DNA of 64,000 bases, taken from assembly GCA_023078555.1 (NCBI GenBank), contig CM041198.1, positions 6,754,424 to 6,818,423 of the forward strand, given 5' to 3'. A model generated the notes under the pieces. It searched no databases. It had not been told where the DNA came from and saw nothing but the letters and a program-made list of their open reading frames with translations. Origin of the DNA: Ulva prolifera (Eukaryota > Chlorophyta > Ulvophyceae > Ulvales > Ulvaceae). Made by a program: the position numbers and the translations under genes. Below are positions 48,551-57,453 of this stretch, in pieces; positions within the stretch are counted from its first letter, which is position 1; every line of letters starts with the position of its first letter.

Positions 48551-51500
48551 TCAGTCCTTCTTCTTCTCGCCAGACTTGGGCTGTAGGCCGAGGAGGCGGA
48601 TGAAGTCGACCCAGAGGAGGGAGCCGAGGTAGGTATTGGCGGTGCGCAGCACGAAGGACAGCGCGTGGCAGAGCTTGTGGTTGCCGGCAAACAGCGTCTG
48701 CACAGCACCGCCGGCACGACCTCACGATTGCCTGGGTTTGCAATCGTTCATTCGCAATGGGGACAACAGCGGGAGGTGGGGTAGGTGCTGCTTCATCCGG
48801 CCCGGCAGCAGCGCGGCAAGTGCACTGAATGACCACGAGGGTGGACAGATGCGGGTTGGGGCTCGTGCTCTGGGGTCCCGACCAAATCAGCGAGGAGCAC
48901 AGACCGCCCTGTCTACTCTGGCTATCCCGGATCAGAAACAGGATCAGAAACAGCATCCGGATCCGGATACTGTCTGTGGTGTCGATCCCAGATCAAGCAG
49001 GTGAGCAGCAGAAGCACAGCACATCTGGAGCAGCAGAAGCACAGCACATCTGGAGCAGCAGAAGCACAGCACATCTGGAGCAGCAGCAGAAGCACAGCAC
49101 ATCTGGAGCAGCAGAAGCACAGCACATCTGGAGCAGCAGCAGAAGCACAGCACATCTCTGCAGTATGGTGACCACGGAGCCGCATACACCGAAACCGCGT
49201 ATGCATTCACAACGCGCTCGGCTATCCCAAACATGCAGTACAGTCCACTCGCACCCGGAACGCCACCATGTCTGTGCCCATGCAACCACCTGTGGGTGCA
49301 GGCAGCCCCGAGAATCACCAGTACTCTGTCGATACACATCAATACAAACAAGGGTGGCCAGAGGCGGCACACCTCGATGCCCCGCTCCTCAAGCACGCCC
49401 GCGACGACCTGGTAGCGGATGTTGGAGGACGAGGCCATGTACGCGGCGTACGCGCTCGACACCACCAGCGGGTTCTGGCTCTGCCCGGAGTCCGGGTAGT
49501 CCGGGTTGAGGGCCTTGCGCACCGCGATGAGCGCGTTGGTGATGCCGACGCCGAGCATCGACGCCGCGAAGCCGACGCCGAGGAGCTTGGCGCCGTTGCG
49601 TAGCGGCGCCGCCGCGCGCTGCGCGAGCGACCACGGCGGGAAGCCTGCACAGCATGCACAGCATGCACAGCGTGGCGCGGTGTTCTCACAAGAATGCAAA
49701 ATGCAAACTATGTTGGTGGTGTACGCCTGACGCAAGTGCACAGGTGGCTACCGGGGGAGCGGCTGTAGTGCGTGGTGGTGTGTTGGCGGTGAGCATGAGC
49801 GAGCTTGTGCGGCGCTTGGCCCGGGTGCACACATTGGAGCCGAGGGCGCCTGTGTCGGTGTGAGCCGACTGCGTCGGTGTCAGGATCTTGCATGCATCGT
49901 GCCGCCACGGACTGGACCACATGCGTTACAGCACAATGCCTGCTGCTGTTCTGACGTAGGTGTCAGGCACTGCCCGAGCACAGCGGACAAACAAGCCTGA
50001 CCATGCCAATGGAGCTGGTGGCCAGCATCGCGGTGAAGAGATGGGGGTAGAGGTGCCTCGCGCAGCGAGAGAGTGGCAGAGACATGCATGCCTCCGCAAC
50101 AAACAAAAAGACACGACAAACACAGACACAGCAATCTGCAGCGCACCTGCGGGGACCTTCTGGAAGGCGTTTTCCGGGCAGCACGAGAAGAAGCGCGCGA
50201 CGGCGTTGGCGGGCGCGCGGCAGCTGTTGGCCGACGCAAACGACATCGTCGGCGCCGGCAGCCACACGAGCATGAAGTCCGCGATGATCGCCATGATGAC
50301 GTTGGCCGTCACGAAGTCGAGCTCCTGCTTGAAGGCGTCCCCGCGCTTCTTCGACTCGGCGGCGCACTTCGTGCCGATGCCGATGCCGCACTCGATGCCG
50401 ACCTTCACGAAGAAGCTCGGGTCCGCCATCAGGCGCTCCCGGAAGCCTGCATGTGCGCCGCGACAGTCAAAGCGGCGTGCCATGCGTTGTCCGACACCCG
50501 GGTGGCTGTGTGGCGTAAGGAAAACAAACATTTCATTCTGTTCTGAAAACAGCAGAGGCAGGCAGCACCAGGGTGCAGCACCAGGACAAGGACAACAACA
50601 CCGCACATGTGAGCCACAGCCAGCAGCCTCCACGACTGGGGTGAAGGTGTGTGTGTGTTACAAGGACAAAGAAAGCAAGGCAGGGCTGAAGGCGTGTATA
50701 CATGATGCCACAGCGATGACGTATGGCACGTTGACCACTCCGCAGAACAGGAGCGGCTGCGTGTGGTCAGTCCGAGTCACTGGTGACCGGGCAGCAACGT
50801 GGGCCTGGCTGTTGTGGATTCCTCACGTGGGAGTGCTGGAGCCCCGACGGGTTTGTGCATGTGCTGGAAACACAGCCAAACCTGGCCTGCCAACCATCAC
50901 TCGCCTGGGAGCCACCGCCATGCTGCCTGGCGTCGACGATCCACTGTGCATATACCAGCGTGCGGTCGGCGCAGGTGCCATCACCATGGGGCGCTGCAGG
51001 CGTCACGCGGTGTGGATGGGTGAATGTGGATATCAGCTGGAGGCACGGCAGGGGCATGCCGATAGCAATCTGGCCTTGACGCATCACCTGGTTTGAGCGG
51101 ACGGAGCAGTAGCAGGGACAGCTGTGAACACACAGGACCGTGTGTTGATGTAGCCTTGTTCACTGGGACATCGAGCCGTCCAGGAACCGGGACGGATTGA
51201 CTAGGCTGCACCTCAGACGCTGTTTGCCGAGATGGCTTGTGCATGGAGGGTGCATGGTGACACGCGCCCTTGCATGCTAGGGCACGAATGTCCAGAACGT
51301 GCACGGCACCCACTCTCCAGAACGTGCACGGCACCCACTCTGGTCAGCATACGACGTTTACAGAGCTGTGTGGGCTGAACACTGCTTCAGCTCTGCCTGG
51401 CTGATTGCGAGACAGGCCGTGACAGAACGCACGTTTGAAAGCCATAGGCAGGCCATGGAGAAGGTGGATCAATGGTCTGGTTGGGACATAGGACTCAGAC

Positions 51501-52465
51501 GGACAGGAATGTCGCGCAGCGTGGAGTCCAGCACAGTGGCAGGCCAGGCACTGTGCAAGCCACAGGCTGCACCTCACGTCTGCCGCACGTTTGCAGGCGT
51601 TGCATCGTTCCACAAGGCAGATGAAAGCTTCAAATAATCAGGATGTGCCCTGCTCACTGTGATCTGCGTCGCGTTGCGGGTGACCCGGGGTGACGACACT
51701 GTTGAGCTGTGTATGGGGGGAGTGCTTCTGATTCCAGGCACAATCGAGACAGTCGAGCAAACCTTGGAAAGGCATGAAGAACTTGCACAGCCAGTTGGAC
51801 TCCAGCTCCAGGAACCGTTTCAGAGCCGAAGGGTACAGGTTCCCTGATTTGAAGGCTGTCTGCATGTCCGGTGGAAGGCTGTCCAGTCTCCTGCTGGCCG
51901 ATGTCAGCAACAGGGAGATCTCAGATCGGAAGTCATTGCCGCCTCCTGTAAGAACCCCAGTTTTATGCTATGTGCAAATGCAGATCGTCGCTGGCTTGTT
52001 GATAGCAAAACAACGTCACGCGATCGGAGGAACTGCTACCGGCAGATATTGCGCATTGGTAAAGATGACCACCCGTTCAAAGGACAAGCGCAACACACTT
52101 ATAGAAACACTGCATGCAATGCACGATCACAGCTTTTGAGAATATATTCCGTGCACAGCGCTAGCGGGACGCTCGTTTGAACCGTCGAATCGTCGTCGAC
52201 AAGGTTGGCTTGGCAAGTTGCGGAGGAAGCGCATCGACACGCCGCGCTCCTATTTTATGAGCTCACCGTTGCCATCTCCACTGCCTCCAGTCTCCTTCAA
52301 AGAGGGGGGAGGTGTACCACCGTCTCCTCCGGTGTCGGCTACAGCTGCCTGATTGGATGCCGAACAGCTACATCGGAGAATGCGGGGTGGTGCAACACGC
52401 CGAAAGCTTCTGTTGCAGCTATTCCTAGCAACGAAGGAACGACATTTGGTGTTGCCTGTGCGCAT
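48551..52465 (-). CDS. RETICULATA-related (DUF3411) plastid envelope protein, five exons
   Basis: Exons 52465-52267, 51945-51763, 50446-50147, 49644-49373 and 48697-48551 join in phases 1, 1, 1 and 0 for 366 residues. Plant members (RETICULATA, LCD1, RER proteins) are chloroplast-envelope membrane proteins affecting leaf development and plastid metabolism; the biochemical role is unknown. The N-terminus is Arg/Ser/Cys-rich like a transit peptide and leads to a Gly-rich linker (GDGNGGGNDF), as in plants. Family motifs: LPPDMQTAFKSGNLYPSALKRF, GFRERLMADPSFFVKVGIECG, NVIMAIIADFMLVWLPAPT, PLRNGAKLLGVGF, GVGITNALI, NIRYQVVAGVLEERGIE and NTYLGSLLWVDFIRLLGLQ just before the stop. About four membrane helices are expected. 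Donors are GTGAGC, GTTTGC, GTGCGC and GTGTGC. The intron between the last two exons holds a minisatellite. Confidence 0.95.
49003..49156. repeat. Minisatellite, six copies of a 25- or 28-bp unit, inside an intron
   Basis: Unit GAGCAGCAG(CAG)AAGCACAGCACATCTG; four copies have 25 bp and two carry an extra CAG. It lies in the intron between the last two exons of the RETICULATA-related gene. On the minus strand one frame reads as a CCASAAPDVLCF-type repeat, which makes a spurious long open frame. Confidence 0.9.
51291..51340. repeat. Exact tandem duplication of 25 bp
   Basis: Two consecutive identical units starting TCCAGAACGTGCACGG, within an intron of the RETICULATA-related gene. Confidence 0.85.
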
Positions 52466-53832
52466 AGCTTGCGATGGAAGAGGCTTCCTTCGGGACTGGT
52501 CACAGGCTTGAGCAGCAGCAGGTATCTGCTTGCCAGCCGCTGCTAGGTGGGAGGTGCGATATCGATTGCCTCGGCGCCGCTCCTACAGCATCGTGTCTCG
52601 TGCGGTGGTCTCTGTAGCCTGTACTTGTACTCGGGTTTGTCCTCCGCGAATGCACCTGCACTCAGTCACGTGCGGTCTTCCGGCTTCTCTTTGCCCCCTC
52701 CGCCATGCACGCACGAGCCAACGACAGAACCTGTGCAGACGATCAAGAGCACAAATATTCACCAATGGGGACACTATATTCAGCACCGCGTCTTCCAGCG
52801 CCCTGTCACGAGTCAATACTGCTGAATCTGTTCAACCAGCGTAGTTCCGGGCGAGCGAATTAGCGGACGAAGTTTGCATCGCATCATCCAAATCTCTCGT
52901 TGCGCTGTCAGCAAAGTCGAAAAATCTACCGAGACTGCCTGGGATTCGGAAGCGCGGCACAGGCTTGTCACGTACATCGCCGCGCAAGCACGCGCAATCA
53001 TATCTGAACTCTGAGATGCATTCCTTCCGCGGTGCATCGCCGTGCTGGCTTGGCGTTGTAGTCGCAGCGCAAGTGCAGGATCTTGGCAACCAGCTTTTGT
53101 TGTAACCAGTGATATTACCGCTGTACCACTGGACCCTTACACGCCGCGACGTGTAAGGGTCCAGTGGTATAGCGGTCATATCACTGGTTACAACAGCAGG
53201 GCGCAGCTTCCACTAGTCGTATGCGTTGTAGCCTATCGCGTGCATCGAATCGGTGTACGGCTTGGTATCTGCACGATAGGAGCGTACTGTGGCATGGCAT
53301 TGTTTGATCGTTGACCTCTCACTGCTGTGATGGAACCACTCGCAAGCTCCTGGTGATGCTGTTCAACGGGGCAACTTGCCTACCTAGCCAACGCGCGTAA
53401 GCGAACTTCATCAACTCATCTGGATTTTTTGATCGATGACCATCAGCTAACCGAGGCGGTTCCGCAAACGCAGGGCTGCCGGTCAACAGCAAGACACGAA
53501 CGCGCAGCATCCATCAGCCAAGCCTGATGTAAGCGGGACGCTTTTGTTATTCACACGTAAACAGCTAGCCCCAACCGATTGGGGAGCAAGACAGGACACC
53601 TCCCGCAAGGCCATGACGCACGACATGACTGTCTTACATCCCATGCTTCAACTCCACACAAACGAGCGTTTCCACAGCATCGAGCACAAGCGCCAGGCGC
53701 CTTCAAAAAGCAAAGTACAAAACATCGCATCCACATGACACTTGCTACACTTGCATCGCCATCCGGTTTTCCCGCCACTTCATCATTCGCTTCCAGCCTC
53801 TCCAGCAGCATCTCATCACTTTCAGCAGCCTC
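52466..53832. other. No confident gene; contains a 96-bp foldback
   Basis: Upstream of the RETICULATA-related start. It contains the imperfect palindrome at 53099-53194 and otherwise short open frames without motifs. Confidence 0.5.
53099..53194. repeat. Foldback: 45-bp arms, 43 of 45 paired, 6-nt loop
   Basis: Arms 53099-53143 and 53150-53194 are reverse complements except for two positions. The same peptide (VPLDPYT.RRVRVQWYSG) is therefore read on both strands. Possible explanations are a small-RNA precursor or a foldback mobile remnant; no target duplication is clear. Confidence 0.9.
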
Positions 53833-54693
53833 TCAACACCTCCTGCCTTTCCGCATCAGCTGCTTCCGCAGCATGTTACTATTCTGTGTCTTCCTCATCG
53901 CCGGCTGCCGGTACCGGGGAGCATGCACCGAATACGGCCTATACCCGATCCTCCGCCGCTTGCCCTTGGGCGACGCAGGCATCAACAGAGGCAGATGCGT
54001 GATGCCCCGCTTGCCCGTGATCAGTCTGGCCGAGCTACCCTCACCGTGGGCACCCCCGGCATCGACGTACACCCCTGTAGTCATACTACTGCAGCTCCCA
54101 TTGTGCGGCAAGCCCCCATGCACGCAGGTGGGGGGGGTGGCCATCGACGACCGCGCACGTAGCGCAACGGCTGTCCTCTCAAGCAGCTCCATCGCAGGGG
54201 TTGTCGGCGGCAGGTGGCCATGCATGCGGCTGACGGGGCACTGCCGGCTCGGCGATCCCACCGACGGCGATCGCGCGATCGGCCTATGCCCAAGCGCGAG
54301 CTCCGGCAGGTTAGACCGGGAGGATCGCGCGGACGCCGGGGACGGGGGGCTGCTCGCGCTGCTCGGCGCGTGCGCCGGCGCGCTGTGCGCTGTGCTGCTG
54401 TGGTACGCCAGCACGCGGCCGCGGCCCCGCAGATGGTCCGGGCTCGCCGCGGGCTGCTGCTGCTGGCGCCAGGCTGCCTGGCTGCTGTGCTGTGTGGGGG
54501 TCTGCGCGGGGGCGGGGCTGCCCCCGGCCGCCCACCCGGTCGCCGCTGGGAAGGGCTTTGGGGACGTGCAGGGCTTTGCGGCTTGTATGTTGTGGAGGTG
54601 GCGGTGCAGCATGGCGGTCATTTGACCCGAGAAGCCGCCAGAGGGGCGGGAGGGGTAACCGATGACGTCTGGCGGCGTTGGGGGCCCGTTCAT
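53833..54693 (-). CDS. Hypothetical Ser/Pro/Arg-rich protein
   Basis: Open frame of 286 codons on the minus strand, beginning MNGPPTPPDVIGYPSRPSGG. The first two thirds are low-complexity Ser/Ala/Pro/Gln. The end is strongly basic (ASPKGKRRRIGYRPY, MRKTQNSN, MRKGRRC) and could bind nucleic acid or serve nuclear import. After the stop the same frame stays open into an acidic stretch (MLLERLEANDEVAGKPDGDA), so an intron or a disrupted stop is possible. A frame on the opposite strand is also open over this GC-rich stretch, so strand assignment rests on composition only. Family not recognised. Confidence 0.35.
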   Translation of the reverse strand: MNGPPTPPDVIGYPSRPSGGFSGQMTAMLHRHLHNIQAAKPCTSPKPFPAATGWAAGGSPAPAQTPTQHSSQAAWRQQQQPAASPDHLRGRGRVLAYHSSTAHSAPAHAPSSASSPPSPASARSSRSNLPELALGHRPIARSPSVGSPSRQCPVSRMHGHLPPTTPAMELLERTAVALRARSSMATPPTCVHGGLPHNGSCSSMTTGVYVDAGGAHGEGSSARLITGKRGITHLPLLMPASPKGKRRRIGYRPYSVHAPRYRQPAMRKTQNSNMLRKQLMRKGRRC

Positions 54694-56177
54694 GGGGAGC
54701 CGGGGCCGGGGTGGGATCGCGGGGGGGCATCGGCGGTCCTCCTGGTACGCAGAGCAATGGTTGTCGAGTGGGCGTGGCTCTCACGCGGTGCGCGGCACAG
54801 CAGGTGGGCACGCCGCGTGGCCTACAGCACCGGGCGCAGCAACGCGAAGAGCTACAGACGATAAACTGGGTTTTCATGTCAGCTTAGCATCACTGGCAAG
54901 GGCTCATGTGCGGTGGAGGGGGCCGCTGGACGGGGATGTGTCATGCGATGCGGCGTGCGATACGATGATAGCATGCGGGTGCCCCCCGGACCCACGGCGA
55001 CCTAAAGAAACCTAGAAGCTACAAAAATCCAGAAAATGTATGTTTTGCCCATTGCGTTGTCCACAATAAACTCTTGCTGTAGGTGGCGTGATAGCGTCTC
55101 ACTATACGAGCACACTGCAGAGCGGCGGATAGAGCACCTCTTTTCGCGACGCCTCATTGCATCTCCAGATCCTCCCATGGTTGCTGTAAAATTCAAAGAT
55201 GTTGCTGGATCGCGCGGCTGCTGGTCGCAGGTGACTATGACTAGGACCGACAGTGGCGTGTCGCACAAAGCAGCGCCCCACAGCCGCGGGAGCAGACACC
55301 GCGCGCTAGCAATTACTAGCGCCTGAGCCCCCTTTGCGGTGATATAGTCGCGGTTGAACCTCCCACGACTGTTTTGCGGCCTCGCGCCCGGCCTCGACCA
55401 CAACGACAGTTAGAGCTGTGGCCTTGGTGCCATAATCGAAGGCGATGGGCAACAGCCGTCTGCATGCACCGCGCTCAAACCTCCGCTGAAGTTACTGAAA
55501 ACTTTACTTTGGGAACGTTTTGGCGCGTAGAAAGGGGAAGCAGGCGTTGCGCGTTGCCGCAAGGTCACGCGGGGAGTATGCGCATGCACATTGTGGCAGA
55601 TGATTTTCGACGCTACACAGGTCTACCTGCACGCGCGCGGCATGCGGGACCGCCATGCATGGGCGCCCTGGCAAGTGTACGGTCGAAACACACATCAGCG
55701 CCAGAGCCGCGAACGTTGCGCCCGGGCACCGCAGACGTCCACTCTGCAGTGTCATAGCATTAGGCTTCGAATCTAAGATCGAGGCTCATTTTCTGGTGGT
55801 TATCATATTCCTCCGCGCCCGCGCGCTGTCAACGCGTTCAGCTGTTCGCGTTTACAGTGTTCCCGTGGCAAAGGTATGCCGGCCCTGCGTGGCCATACGC
55901 AAATACATCGGACCTAAACGCACATTAATCAGCTGCTATTTTTTCCCGGTTCAGGATGGAGTGATACAGCAACAGCGCCTTGTGTTAGTGGGTATTCTTG
56001 TCGATCGATCGACATATAGATATCGGTCCCTGCATCAGCCGCGGCGGCCCGGAGCGCCAATTCGCAGATCCGAGGCGCCCTTTTACAGCATCACAGCAGT
56101 ACACAGACATATGGGCTTTTATGTCCTTGATGAAAACAGCTACCAGAACACGGTGTGCGTCGCCGCCGGACGTGTGC
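54694..56177. other. No confident gene
   Basis: About 1.5 kb with short open frames and no motif, ending at the target-site duplication of the hAT element. Confidence 0.5.
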
Positions 56178-56185
56178 ACCCGTAT
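56178..56185. repeat. Target-site duplication, left copy (ACCCGTAT)
   Basis: Identical to 57446-57453 on the other side of the hAT element. Confidence 0.95.
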
Positions 56186-56419
56186 TAGAGCTGTAAATTT
56201 AACTTTTGGAAGCACGGTTTAACGTTAATTAACAAAGCTAAAGTAAAATAAAAGTAAAATACGGTCAAAAAGCTTTACTTTAAACGTGTTTTAAAATGGT
56301 GCTTTGCCACTTTACCATTAAAGTTGTTAAATACGTCGAAGAGGCATTTGCTGCCAATTGCACGGCATAAACACGGCACAGACATGTCCACAACCACCTA
56401 CATGCATCTATTGCACGAC

Positions 56420-57148
56420 CTACCAACTATCTGCATCGCCTGAACAACTTGACGACGATGGAGATGCTCCTAGGCTGTCAGAATCTGGGTCACATGCAAC
56501 GGAACCCATGTTCTGCATCACCAACTCCTCCTCATCCACTTCATCGACAAATTCGAGCAGACTGTCGAAGCGTGGAGCTTCAACAACAGCACCATCATGT
56601 TCGTTCAGAAGTCCTCCTGAACGAACATGATGGTGCTGTTGTTGAAGCTCCACGCTTCGACAGTCTGCTCGAATTTGTCGATGGAGGTGCACGTTCATCT
56701 TGGCGTACACTGTCATTGCAAGCGTCTTGTTCTTCATTGACCTTCGCTTGGCAGTCAAGTTGTCTCCAAATGAGTTCCACAGCCTCTCGACAGCTGTTGA
56801 GGAGGGCTTCGCAGACATCACTCTGATTGCAGCCTCTCTCAACAAACACTTTTCTGGGACTTGATGCATCCAAAAGGCGACAGGCGGCTCACCATCTACC
56901 CCAACCTGCTGCAATTTGCGGCTATCTATGTGCAAGTGCTTCAGAGTCTTAGTCTCATGCACACCAAGAAATGCTGTGAGAGCTCCCGACAGGAGAGCAG
57001 CCTTGATATCAGTGAGGGAAAGTGACATGTTGCTTTCACGGCGTTGTTGAACAACAGTGTGCTTGTCTTTTGTCATGTCTAGAACTTGCAGCTGCCAATT
57101 CAAACTGAGGTCTAGAGTTCCTGGTTCTTCAAGCATGAGCAAGCGCAC
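56420..57148 (-). CDS. Truncated hAT transposase (C-terminal dimerisation domain)
   Basis: Open frame of 242 codons inside the hAT element. The segment MSAKPSSTAVERLWNSFGDN with the following KRRSMKNKTLAMTVYAKMN matches the hAT C-terminal dimerisation region (family pattern P-S-S/T-x2-E-R-x-F/W-S...K-R). The upstream BED finger and most of the RNase H-like catalytic core are missing, so the product should not transpose by itself. Just after this domain the frame passes through a perfect inverted duplication (56543-56682), so that one arm is read antisense (ADCRSVELQQQHHHVRS) and the other in the original sense (LNEHDGAVVEAPRFDSLLEF). The tail DPDSDSLGASPSSSSC is shared with the fragment at 46502. 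A TATATAAAG box sits about 55 bp upstream. Confidence 0.85.
   Translation of the reverse strand: MRLLMLEEPGTLDLSLNWQLQVLDMTKDKHTVVQQRRESNMSLSLTDIKAALLSGALTAFLGVHETKTLKHLHIDSRKLQQVGVDGEPPVAFWMHQVPEKCLLREAAIRVMSAKPSSTAVERLWNSFGDNLTAKRRSMKNKTLAMTVYAKMNVHLHRQIRADCRSVELQQQHHHVRSGGLLNEHDGAVVEAPRFDSLLEFVDEVDEEELVMQNMGSVACDPDSDSLGASPSSSSCSGDADSW
56543..56682. repeat. Perfect 66-bp inverted duplication with an 8-nt spacer
   Basis: Arms 56543-56608 and 56617-56682 are exact reverse complements, spacer 56609-56616. The structure lies within the transposase frame and keeps it open. Transcripts of either strand would form a long perfect hairpin. Confidence 0.95.
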
Positions 57149-57201
57149 AGCGGCACAGATAAGTACTAGGAGCCAACAGTAGGTGACTAGCTGTGACTGA
57201 G

Positions 57202-57210
57202 CTTTATATA
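57202..57210 (-). promoter_or_regulatory. Putative TATA box of the hAT transposase
   Basis: TATATAAAG on the minus strand, about 55 bp upstream of the transposase ATG at 57148 and inside the element. Position and sequence fit a core promoter; there is no other evidence. Confidence 0.45.
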
Positions 57211-57445
57211 ACGTGCTTTGCTAGAGTTGTTTGTCCTATGAGGATGGTCAAAGTCATCTACATACAGCCCTTTTGGGCTGCCATTTTAGCTTTAAAGCCC
57301 GGTTAAAATTAAAAAAGTGTTAAAGTAAAATAAAAGTAAAAATACCCCCTTTAACGCCACTCACGCGTTTTAACGCTAAAATAGTTAACTAAAATAGCTT
57401 GTTAAAATTGATTAAAATGGGATTAAAATTAAATTTACAGCTCTA

Positions 57446-57453
57446 ACCCGTAT
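57446..57453. repeat. Target-site duplication, right copy (ACCCGTAT)
   Basis: Identical to 56178-56185; the 8-bp length fits the hAT superfamily. Confidence 0.95.

Larger units (their letters stand above)
56186..57445 (-). mobile_element. Complete 1260-bp hAT-superfamily transposon
   Basis: Both ends carry the perfect 17-bp terminal inverted repeat TAGAGCTGTAAATTTAA. The flanks are the 8-bp direct repeat ACCCGTAT (56178-56185 and 57446-57453), the target-site length typical of hAT elements. A subterminal AT-rich segment (TAAAGTAAAATAAAAGTAAA) is repeated directly near both ends (about 56238 and 57320). The body encodes only the C-terminal part of a transposase, so the copy is probably non-autonomous. 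Exact flank and end identity suggests a fairly recent insertion. Confidence 0.95.

Noticed and set aside
47742-49156. CRISPR array
   Set aside because: The repeats are direct tandem units without spacers, in a eukaryotic genome.
48944-49741. 265-codon minus frame read as one protein
   Set aside because: Only 49644-49373 is an exon of the RETICULATA-related gene; the rest is intron, including the minisatellite.
53579-54625. 348-codon plus frame opposite the Ser/Pro/Arg-rich ORF
   Set aside because: Cys/Leu-rich composition without a domain; the minus frame looks more protein-like, though neither is certain.
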